Positions 51,401 through 63,400 of a stretch of 64,000 nucleotides of DNA are shown piece by piece. The notes beneath the pieces were generated by a model. The model did no database searches. It saw only the letters and a list, made by a program, of their open reading frames with translations, and was not told where the DNA came from. Within the stretch, counting starts at the first letter, position 1; each line of letters begins with the position of its first letter. The stretch comes from Lineus longissimus (Eukaryota > Nemertea > Pilidiophora > Heteronemertea > Lineidae), in contig NC_088320.1 in assembly GCF_910592395.1 (NCBI RefSeq), positions 7,004,001-7,068,000 on the forward strand. Reading direction: 5' to 3'. The translations under genes were made by a program, and so were the position numbers.

Positions 51401-54400
51401 AGCCTAAAGAGGCGGAAAAGACGCTACTGGACGCCGATTCTGGGCAGATGTGCTCTGACCGAGATCCACTGGCCGCCAACTTTGGCGTCGAGAGGCGTCA
51501 GCTGAACGCTTCTTGTCGCCAAAGTTGGCGGCTAGTGTGCTGCGGGCTTAACGCGGCAAAGCCAGTCCCGAATCATCGCGTATTCCTCTAAGTCCTAAAT
51601 GAAAGTCCAAAATGAAAATCGCTCGTTTGCCGGGTGCTTATGATGGAAAAGTGCTCGCAGTACACCGTATGTTAGATTAAGAATGCCACACTGCAATGTA
51701 AGAGATTCACTAACACAATTGGTTGATTTTTCAAAATGTATTTGACTAGCGAGGCCTAAAGAATGTAGTGTGACTTACCAGAGCAAGAGGTACCGTTTCC
51801 GTAGTACCCGCTGTTACATGAGCAAGACCAGCTCCCGGCGTTATTTGTGCAGTTGGCGTTGGCATCGCAGTCATGGCTGCCGACGGTGCATTCGTCGATG
51901 TCTGAAAGAGATGAAATGATATAAATGAAATCAGACATCAGTTATTCCCTTTACAAGGGTCAAATTTGCAGAAAATGACACTTGTACGGTAAAAAGAAAA
52001 AGGGAGGGTATGGCAGTTACTCATCAATTGGGATATTCTGATATCTGACTCGGACACACGGCCTGTGGTCTTCAGCGAGTAGCTTCGCTTGCCGCAATCT
52101 TTGAATTACCGTAAGAGCTAATGTTCAGCAATGCATTTTGTCCCAACAACTCCATGGCATAAGACCCTATCCCAAGTTGCGCGTGACCAACTCCTTCTCC
52201 AAGCTTGCCAAAGTCGATGTAACCGGCCAAATAAACCCAATATTGTCATCAATCCAAATTTCTCGCAACACAACGCTGGTAGTTGAAGAATGAAAAAAGG
52301 AAGCCCTGCGGAAATAACTTACCGATACAATAATTGTCAGCGTCCTTTCCATATCCCCTTTTACATTCACAGCTATAGTTGCCAGCCGTGTTAACGCAGA
52401 TCTCCCCGAGGGTTGCGTTGCAGTCATCTAAGCCATAGGCGCATTCGTCCACGTCCACGCACAGGCTGCTGTTGGCTGTTGACACCTCGAAGCCAGCCTT
52501 GGTACAGGAACACGAGTAACTGAACATAACGTTGGTGCAGACATCCTCGCAGATGTTTGGGGTTTCAATACACTCGTTAACATCTGGTGAAAGAAATTAA
52601 CGATACGGTGGTTACAAGTTTAATAAGCAATAGGTCTAACGTATATTTCCTTAGAGGAGAGGTTTTAAATCACAATATATCATATTTTTCGCGAAGACGA
52701 ATGAGTAACCAATATAAATTCAACATTCTCGTATTCGTTTCGTATAGCGTCCCAAAGTAGAAGAATAAGACGTATGCTTGGTTCCACTAGACCCGGTACA
52801 GTTCCATTATGCAATACGTCTCTATTCACAACCCGCTGTGACTGAAGGCTGAGTTTTGTAACTGATGATTTCCCGCACACAACTGAACCGGGTATACATC
52901 TAGTTAAAGAAAACATTTTACGCGTTATTTTAGAATTTGGACGTTATATGCAGTGTCTCATTAGGTGAAGGACACTCTGACACGAGTTGCAATCACGTAT
53001 TAAGCTCCGTGTACTAATCTGTCATTGTCACATAGGTTACACATAGGAACTTTTCTTCTATCTGTGTTTTTGTCAGACACGTTTTAGTAATTCTTTTTCT
53101 TTTTCTTTTCTTCAAAGCCTCTGGATGCAAAGTCCTTTCTTGCAAAATAACATTCTCACGGAAAAGCCCAGCAATATTTCTTTGCGAAAGGTATCAGGAA
53201 GATATGTCATCTTATGTAATAACTCTTTAGTATGATTGTCGCACTCACCATAACATTTGTTTCCATCGCCTTTCAAGCCGGTCGGGCATGCACCACATGT
53301 CACCGCTCCGTCCACTAGACTACAGACAACACCTTCATAGCACGGGAGGGGCTCGGCATCGCACGGGCTTGTCTCACACTTGTCCCCGACATACCCGTTT
53401 ATACACGTGCATTCGGCTCCGTAATAATTAGCTGCAACATATTGAATCAAAGATATATAGGGTGCGATAAATAGGTACATAGTATCACCCTGGAGAATCA
53501 GCATCACATTTTCGGAGTTAATTCTTTCAATTCGAGGTACCGTCCTGTACGATTTTTAGAAATGTCATCCCTCATCACGAGGTCATCGTGCTAACCTACG
53601 GAAAATGCTCAAAATTTCATATGCAGTAAAATCACACTTAAGGTCGCACTATGAAAGCTACTAACCAAGGAGATAAGAACAGGCTGTAGGGTATTTCTGC
53701 AAAGTCAGAAGTGGGATTTTCTCCAAATGAATGGAAATATTTTCCACATTTTATTCCATATATTTTTTCAAATGATTTTTAAAATTTTTTTCGTTCAGCC
53801 TTAAAAGGTTTCTTGAGCTCTAAGCCCATTTGTGCCGAGCTCTGACCGCTTTTGAATTCACTTTGGATCAGAACGTATCGCTGTCGCATTATGATAGAAA
53901 AAAGGCTCTCACTATTTTCCTGGGAATTATGTGTGGCAATAGTTCACGCTAGCACTGGCAAGGGTTTACAGGGTTAGATGTTTGAAGACAAAATGACCCT
54001 ACCTGAGTTACTTTCCGAATATGGTTCGTCCACATACGAAAAATCACAGGCTCCACCATTCAGGCAATCACAGACGTAAACATTTGGTTGCCATGCCGAC
54101 GACGATCCTGCCGAATCAGCTGCCAGCACGGTGATGAAGAACGGGTTGCCTCCCGGAGTGATGGAAAGAGTATCGGAGACATCGTCAATTGTTGCGACAT
54201 CCGTCGAGTTGCCTGAGAGTTTGAAGGTCACTTTACCTCCTTCTGGGTCTGTTGCGTTTAGAGTGAGGTTGCTGGTTGAATTCAGGTACAGAGTCAAGGT
54301 TGAGTTCATCGTGGAGAAGGTCGGTGGATTGTTGCCTAGAAAACGAAATCGCCGGCAAGTTTTAGTTTACCTACTTACAATCTTTACCACTCTATTGCCT

Positions 54401-57400
54401 CTCAGAATCCTAGTCCTAACCACCCTTCTGTTTTTGAAACGTAGCCCCTCTATTTTGTTTCATGATCTAAATGTCTCCATCCGAACCTCTCCATTGTGTC
54501 TGAGATACGTACTCATAGTGTTTTCTTGGTTGTCGGCATCTTCAGTATGTGAGACAGCACTTTTAGCAGCGTTTATTGTTCCCAGACTTGCGGCATCATA
54601 CATGCACGACATGTAGCTAGATATCCCATAACAGGTCTGAAAAATGGAAAGGGGGTTAAGGATGAGAAGTGCTTCAAAAATATTGTACCGTAAATCGCTT
54701 AATTTTCGCGCCTATTTATTTTTCATAGTGGTTATTTCCCCGACTAAATCGGAGACGCAAGCCCGAAAGTGTCAATTTTCATCCAATCAAAACGATCCAG
54801 TCCTTTTCTTCACAAATTCCTGCGAAAATTCTGACGTTTACAACTTACTGAATGAGGGGAGTCGAAGTATGACCGGGTGAAGTCAATATAGCCGACTTTG
54901 CTATTTCCCTTTGAAGATATCGTATACGATAGACAAATATATCAAAGTATATTCAAAAACCTACCGAGTTTGCTGCGGCTAACAGTGATGTATCGTTATT
55001 GAACAAGGACAACAGATTATCCTTGTACTCGTCGGCGAATACTGGGGTAAATGCGGGTTTGTTGTGGAAGCCAACAAACGACTCGTTGCCGAAATATGTA
55101 AATTTGGAATCCAACTCATTGGTCAGTTGCCCTGAAATGAAAAAAATAATTCATTCATTTAATTATACATGTATTTAATTATTCAACTTTCATAACAAAT
55201 ACTGTTTAGAGGACCAGCAATTCAGGGCAGAAAACTGATTACCACAATCTTTACACTAGGGGCGCTGATTTCGTTCCTTACAACGCCTCCAGAACCAGTA
55301 AGTTGCCACCATCTTGAACAACATTACCGTGGATATAGAGTTGGAATTTGTCTTGTTATAATAAGGCTATCGCATCACCACTAAGCAAGCAAAAATGATT
55401 GCTGCCCTACGCTGCGTTTAAAGTTTTCCATAGTATCACCTTAAAACCCACCAGTACATTGTAAGTGTCAGATTTTATTTACAAAGATCATATTTTGTTA
55501 GTATTAATAAAATAAAACGTTTTATAAGAGAAACACCTTACTGTTTCAGAAATATTCTAAAGCCACACTCACATGTTTTTCCGAATGCGTAAAGTTCTCT
55601 CTCAGAACTGTTACTGCTGATCATGGTTCCGTTCCGGAACACGTAGTCATTGGTACTGTCACTATCATAGTTCCCCAACAGACCTTCGATCAAACCTTCG
55701 TAACCATTAGGAGCCTGGACCGCCGCCTCCAGAGCTTTGTAACCTATCTTCAACTGTAAGTTCAGCAAAAAAAGCGAGTTGAAGTTGGCCAGAATAAAGA
55801 TTTCCGAGTACAATCATTTTCAACGTTGCATATGAGGAAATCTGAGCAGCTTTTCATAACCAATCAAAGAATATTGGTTTCGGCGGTAGAAAGGCCTATT
55901 TTCGTTCCATTTATGCACCCTTCCGTTTGCTCTTTTAACACGCCAGCGACATGTTTTGTCCTAACTTAACCTTAGTTCAATGGACTTAACTGAAGGAGAT
56001 AACATAGGTTATACTAATGCCAGCTCACTGACATAAGTAGAGAGAGCAACTGGTCGGTTACATAAAATATGTTTATAATGCTACGGGCTATTTTCAGCAA
56101 TAAACCAGTAATAATAGGTATAATGCCAGCTTTAAGCTGGTCCAACTAACTTTAGCATTACACCACGTTGGTTAAATGAGTAATAAAAAGGGAACGTGTA
56201 TGGAAAGGTGTATGGAAAAAGGTCGTAAACAGATATGAATGTAATACAACATTCGGATTGAATGAGCAGCCGTGGCATTAAAGAAATCTGAGGGCCTAAG
56301 ATTTCTTTTTCATATTCCACTTACCTTTATACCAAATCCAGTCTCAAATGTAATTTGCAGAGATCCGTTGGCTGCATTGGACAGACTGACACCCAAATGC
56401 TCTGTTTCGTTTGCTAAGTCAGCAATGGTGTAGTTGTTGGCACCTCCGTTTACGTAGATCAACATGGCATCTCTGGCTTGGTTAAGGTTGACCTAGATGT
56501 GAATAAAACTCCAATGAAAAGCGGTTGGTTTCGCTTGTGGCTGTCGATCTCGGGTCGGGGGGTTCACACCTGCGGGCATCAAGATGCTATTGGAGACGGA
56601 CCGTTCTAAGATTAAACCCTCACAGGGTAAGAAAGGAAACGGTCTGTAGAGCGACAAATCAGCTTTCTGAGGAGCATACAAGCGTTCGAGGAATAAAATA
56701 ATTTGGGGAAAGACTTTGAAGGCAAATAAGGTGGCTAATAGGCCGCAAAAAAAGTATTTTCAAGCGAAATTATTTTCTACGTACTGGCAAACAGACAAGT
56801 ATTAGTCTCCGCGGTCAATGGACAAGTAATCTAGAAAACGTGGAGTTTACCTGGACGATGTCCGACTGGTTACTCTGGACTACGAAACTGGTGAATATGG
56901 TGGCATTTACACCACTTTCGGCAACCTCCATACGGGCCTGGACGATCATGGTGGTGGTGTCTGTAGTCTGCATCATCAGGTATTCGCCGTGACCGTTATA
57001 GGTGTAGGAGGCCCCGTCGAGTGTCTTAATATGAGGGTCTCCCCACATCCAGGCTGGAGATAAAAAAAGCACAATATAAATGTATTTTTGTGCAGTAGAA
57101 TCATGTTGCAAATTGGCAATTAGACATGGGACCTCATCAAATTATTGTTAACCTGGTACTGCGAAACACTCGCGAATGGGACATTTTGGCTAAGGTCATT
57201 CAAACCTCGCAAGTCGGTCAAGCGCTTGCAAGTTGTGAATAACTGCATAAACTTCTGCAAAACGCCTCGTCTTTACTGGGTTTGACATGTCATAACTCTG
57301 TTTGACAGGTCCGGGGTACTTTCAGCTTCTAGTTATCTCGTTCAGATATTGTCTGTACTTACTGAAGAACATTCTCCGGTACGACGTGCTGTAGGAGATG

Positions 57401-60400
57401 GGCCTCATCTCATAGTACAGGTGGCAAAAGTTTGATTGAAAACAGCAGAGGGACTTCCCTGTCAAATCGTTGGTAAGGCTAGAAATGGCTGATCCAGCGT
57501 TGGGACTCTTGGTTTCCAGTGATCCGTAAATCATGTCGTAACAGCACATCTCACGGATCCATTGACCTTGAAGAAAATGAGGTTAATGATGTAAATTATG
57601 TTTTATATCGGGTGATGCTTTACACCGGGTAAACGCAGGCGTTCAGGGATATTAAGAAATGTTACAGTGGGTGAGAGTGCATTTTTATTCCATTCAGCCA
57701 AATTGAGGAATTCTTTGATAAATTTATGGTATTATCTAGAATCAGATGGTAAAGAAGAAAAGGCAGCGGTAATCGTATTCTTTATTATTAACAATTTTCT
57801 TACACATATTTGAAAAAATAACAAACAAGCTTATTATGAGGCGGATTCATTATCAACTGTTAAAAAGGGCTAGCTATAGATTCAGAGACTGCGAAACATT
57901 CTTACCGCTAGCCCAGTCATATCGCATGAACCTCTGGATGAAGCAATATACCCTTGGGTCCATATTGTACCCATTATAGTACATGTAATGCATGTAACGG
58001 TAACGAAAGTCGACCATTGCCTGCCAATGTGTATTCGGGCAAGTGTTCCGGGCGATCAAGGCGGTCTGTTGGCTGTGCCAACTGAAGCACATTCGAGCTG
58101 GCGTGAAAGATCCGCTGGAGGCAGAGTTGATTTTGTAGATCCATTTTCCTGCCACGCCTAAAAAAATACATGACCGTATAATATAACCACATGGTTTTCA
58201 GATTGGGAAAAACTTGACTTGAGGTTTTCACTCCTCTAGCCATACATGTAGACTCCTGGAAAAAGACTAAAAACAATACTTATTTTCGGGGGGGGAGCTA
58301 AATTTACTTTCAGACGCGCAATTACTAAACGTACTCTACTTGGGCAGTTTCCACACAAAATATGATTCGGACCTCGATCCTCTCAATATCGAACAACAAA
58401 CCTCTGTGACAAAGATTGGCCAACCCACCGGTATTTCCAGCTATGGTATCAATGATGTACGAGTCAGTAGTAAAAGACAGGGCGTTCTTCTCGTAGAAAG
58501 ACGCGCCATATCGCGACGAGCTGGTGTAGCCAATCCCGACTCGACGCCAGAACGTGGTAGGGGTCAAGGTCATGTTGTAGTAGTTGAAGATGGCGAAGGA
58601 ATCAGTGCCGTCGGTCACCAACGAGAGCTGGATAGTGGCGCTCTAAAAACCAAAAGCGATATGATTATGATCAACACGATGGAATACTCCCACTGGGATT
58701 ACTGTACTGATGGGTGATGGGGCTTTCACAACACGTAACGCAGGTCCGTTTAGACCTGACATCAAAAATAAATCATGGCAAAAGAGGTTTTGGTGATGAC
58801 ACGACAGACCTTTGTCGTACTTCATACTTCAGTGTTGGTAGGAGTTGCGAAACCTCCTTCTAAAATGTTGATAGCTTAGATTAACTCTCAAATTGGCCTT
58901 CACACCAAATAAAGAAAGAAAAAAGCGTCCAACCATATGCCTCCATGCGGGTTCTTAACTGGGTTTACAATCAAGCTTAAGTCAAGAATTAACGCTGCCG
59001 ACCGATTTAAACAGCATTTTTTAGCTTTTAGCTTCGAGAATTAATAAGCCCAGTGCGAATAAGTTAGGTTTTTCTTCCACATGGTCTAATTATGTGACAT
59101 ATAAGTGTTAGCAGCAGATTATGGAAGATCGATACACTTTTTATGATCATTTATGGTAATTTGAGTCGAAAAACGAAAAAAAGTGCTAACAAAAAGAATG
59201 ATGATAAAAAAGGAGGCCCACCTCAATTCCACGATAGGTGAATGCTGGATACGGGGGAACTTCAGGCCACGTGACGACAACAGCCAAGTTGGGGCTAAAG
59301 CTACTGTAAGATGAATTAAAATTCTTGACGTAGTTCCCAAGAGCCGCCATGATGTAATTTTGGTTTCTCTTCGACGTTCGGTCGTGGTAGACGTCAAATT
59401 TGACGTTGGTATAGCGTGCGTCAAGATCTGTCCAGTAGGGGGCGATGAGCGGTTTGCCGTACGGTGCGGGGAATGAAGACGTTGATGGAGAGATGCTGTA
59501 GTATCGGTGATCGAAGACCACGTAACCGTTGGTGCTGACCTAAAGAAGAAATGTTGTTTAGCACTCTCATAATACTCGTTGTTTATGTTATTGAAGAGGA
59601 CGCCATTGGATGAATCCGATAGCGGATATCAACAGCATTTCTTGTAGGGTTACTTCTTCACCAAGCCAAATAAGTAACTTTATCGGCAGATCCCGTTTGG
59701 TCCTGTACCCTATTGTTTATATATTTCTCTCGAAGAACTTGACGGATTGGAACAAAACAAACGTTGCCTGTCACAAAAAACACAAAAACCGAAGGTCCAT
59801 CATGTAGATTTAACTAACATGATCCCGACTGCGGTGTAGCAGTCGACTATAACAAGCATGAATTGGGAATACGCTCGTCATGGATGTCAGATCGTGGTTC
59901 CTTGGCATTTGCAAACAGTTTCTGTGGGCGCTATCCACGCGGCGACACCAAGGACCGCTGGCTGATCTATTAATATGTTGGTATAGAATCACAAAATGTT
60001 GGGTAACATAAATTACCTCATCCTTACATGTCGTGAGTGGTAGATGCATAGGTTTATTCGTTATGGTAGCATTTACAGTGTAAACTTACAAATAGTCTTT
60101 GAACGTTCTCTGATCCGAAAGGCATACCTCCAGGAAGGTAAACTCCATAGCTCAAAGAGTCATCACCGGTAACACTGTAGTCGGCGTCAGCATAGGGCAT
60201 GATAGTCTTTTCTGAAAAACAAATGTTTTATATCAATTGTTATTTTTTATTTGTTTGTGCTTTGTGCTACTTTTTAACTTAAGTGTTGATAAGCTTGTAA
60301 TGACCTTTTGTTCCGATGTCATAAAATTCAGTAAAACTGCATATACTCATAGAAATAAGGGGGTTTTGACATTTGAAAACCTTTAGGGCTTTTCAGCCAA

Positions 60401-63400
60401 CACATATGCACACTCTAGAGGTGTTTCAGAGAAATGAGAAAAAAAACTTAACCAGATTTTTCAGAATCTAAAAAAACTCAACCTGAGAAAACCCAACGGA
60501 GTACGAATTTGTGTTCGCTGTAGTGCCCCAAGCGGTTTTTCAAGAGCTCCAAAACCTTTATTTTAAGAGAGTTTTACTTACCCTCGGTACATGTGTCTCC
60601 AGAGTAGCCAGTCGCACAGGTGCAGTTGAAAGCTCCGCTGCTTGCACCAGTCGTACAAGTGGCACCATTCAGACAAGGTGAGTACGCAGCACAGCCATCC
60701 ACAAATGCTGTGGTAGTCGGTTCTGAAGTAGTCGTTGTTTCGTAGGTCGCAGAGCTATAGAGTGCACTTGAGTAGGTCTTCGAATAACGGGAACTTGCAT
60801 CCGTGCTGTCTACAAATGGGAAACTTGACTGAATGTCAGTCACACTTGTAGAGTAAGTGCCACTAGTTGTTGGGAAAGTTAAAGTTGGTGAGTAACGTGA
60901 ATAAGAGGTCGTCCTTGTGGAGGAACTTGGATAGGTGAAACCAGTTGTTGAGTAACGTGAATAAGAGGTCGTTCTTGTGGAGGAACTTGGATAGGTGAAA
61001 CCGGTTGTTGAGTAACGTGAATGAAAGGTCCTCCTTGTTGAGAAACTTGGATAGGTATAGCCAGTTGTCGAGTAACGTGAATAAGAGGTCGTCCTTGTTG
61101 AGGAACTTGGATAGGTGAAACCAGTAGATGAGTAACGTGGAGAAAAGGTCGTCCTTGTTGAGGAACTTGGATAGGTATAGCTAGTTGTTGAGTAACGTGA
61201 ATAAGAGGTCGTCCTTGTTGAGGAACTTGGATAGGTTAAGCCAGTAGATGAGTAACGTGGAGAAAAGGTCGTCCTTGTTGAGGAACTTGGATAGGTATAG
61301 CCAGTTGTTGAGTAACGTGAATAAGAGGTCGTCCTTGTTGAGGAACTTGGATAGGTATAGCCAGTTGTTGAGTAACGTAAATAAGAGGTCCTCCTTGTTG
61401 AGGAACTTGGATAGGTGAAAGCAGTTGTTGAGTAACGTGAATAAGAGGTCGTCCTTGTTGAGGAACTTGGATAGGTGAAACCAGTTGTTGAGTAACGTGA
61501 ATAAGAGGTCGTCCTTGTTGAGGAACTTCGATAGGCTAAGCCAGTAGTTGAGTAACGTGGATAAGAGGTCGTCCTTGTTGAGGAACTTGGATAGGTGAAA
61601 CCAGTTGTTGAGTAACGTGGATAAGAGGTCCTCCTTGTTGAGGAACTTGGATAGGTGAAACCAGTTGTTGAGTAACGTGGATGAGAGGTCCTCCTTGTTG
61701 AGGAACTTCGATAGGTAAAACCAGTTGAGTAAAGTGGATAAGAGGTCGTCCTTGTTGAGGAACTTGGATAGGCTAAGCCAGTAGTTGAGTAACGTGGATA
61801 AGAGGTCGTCCTTGTTGAGGAACTTGGATAGGTGAAACCAGTTGTTGAGTAACGTGGATAAGAGGTCCTCCTTGTTGAGGAACTTGGATAGGTGAAACCA
61901 GTTGTTGAGTAACGTGGATGAGAGGTCCTCCTTGTTGAGGAACTTCGATAGGTAAAACCAGTTGAGTAACGTGGATATGAGGTCGTCCTTGTTGAGGAAC
62001 TTGGATAGGTGAAACCAGTTGTTGAGTAACGTGAATAAGAGGTCGTCCTTGTTGAGGAACTTGGATAGGTGAAACCAGTTGTTGAGTAACGTGAATAAGA
62101 GGTCGTCCTTGTTGAGGAACTTGGATAGGTGAAGCCAGTAGTTGAGTAACGTGGATAAGAGGTCGTCCTTGCTGAGGAACTTGGATAGGTGAAACCAGTT
62201 GTTGAGTAACTTGGATAATAGTTCCCCCTTGTTGAGGAACTTGGATAGGTGTAACCAGTTGTTGAGTAACGTAGATAAGAGGTCCTCCTTGTTGAGGAAC
62301 TTGGATAGGTGAAACCAGTTGTTGAGTAACGTTGATAAGAGGTCGTCCTTGTTGAGGAACTTGGATAGGTATAGCCAGTTGTTGAGTAACGTTGATAAGA
62401 GGTCCTCCTCGTTGAGGAACTTGGATAGGTATAGCCAGTTGTTGAGTAACTTGGATAATAGTTCCCCCTTGTTGAGGAACTTGGATAGGTGAAACCATTT
62501 GTTGAGTAACGTTGATAAGAGGTCGTCCTTGTTGAGGAACTTGGATAGGTGAAACCAGTTGTTGAGTAACTTGGATAATAGTTCCCCCTTGTTGAGGAAC
62601 TTGGATAGGTGTAACCAGTTGTTGAGTAACGTGGATAAGAAGTCCTCCTTGTTGAGGAACTTGGATAGGTGAAACCAGCTGTTGAGTAACGTTGATAAGA
62701 GGTCGTCCTTGTTGAGGAACTCGGATAGGTATAGCCAGTTGTTGAGTAACGTGAATAAGAGTTCCCCCTTGTTGAGTAACTTGGATAGGTATAGCCAGCT
62801 GTTGAGTAACGTTGATGAGAGGTCCTCCTCGTTGAGGAACTTGGATAGGTGAAACCAGTTGTTGAGTAACGTTGATAAGAGGTCCTCCTTGTTGACGAAC
62901 TTGGATAGGTATAGCCAGTTGTTGAGGAACGTGAATGAGAGTTCCCCCTTGTTGAGTAACTTGGATAGGTATAGCCAGTTGTTGAGTAACTTGGATAATA
63001 GTTCCCCCTTGATGAGTAACTTGGATAGGTATAGTCAGTTGTTGAGTAACGTGGATAAGAGATCCTCCTCGTTGAGGAACTTGGATAGGTATAGCCAGTT
63101 GTTGAGTAACTTGGATAATAGTTCCCCCTTGTTGAGGAACTTGGATAGGTATAGCCAGTTGTTGAGTAATGTGGATAAGAGGTCCTCCTTGTTGACGAAC
63201 TTGGATAGGTATAGCCCGCTGTTGAGTAACGTGGATAATAGTTCCCCCTTGTTGAGGAACTTGGATAGGTATAGCCAGCTGTTGAGTAACGTGGATAAGA
63301 GGTCCTTCTTGTTGAGTAACTTGGATAGGCTAAGCCAGTTGTTGAGTAACGTGGATAAGAGGTCGTCCTTGTTGAGGAACTTGGATAGGCTAAGCCAGTA

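Larger units (their letters stand above)
45475..60581 (-). other. introns of the mucin-like gene (26 introns)
   Basis: All 26 gaps between the listed exons start GT and end AG. Those over 300 bp are 45716..46096, 46226..46906, 47051..47856, 48691..49281, 49656..50018, 50145..50549, 51076..51778, 51902..52322, 52584..53248, 53432..54002, 54637..54964, 55132..55572, 55754..56324, 57567..57905, 58643..59221, 59540..60089 and 60212..60581. Beyond the mobile elements listed separately I see nothing in them. An additional phase-symmetric EGF cassette is not visible in any. Confidence 0.8.

Noticed and set aside
54131-54616. 161-codon plus-strand frame
   Set aside because: Antisense shadow of two mucin-like gene exons and the intron between them.
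61773-62498. 241-codon Gln/Pro-rich minus-strand frame (IQVPQQGRPLIHV)
   Set aside because: Out of phase with the EGF/NIDO exons. The Ser/Thr frame is the one that joins the gene without a stop.
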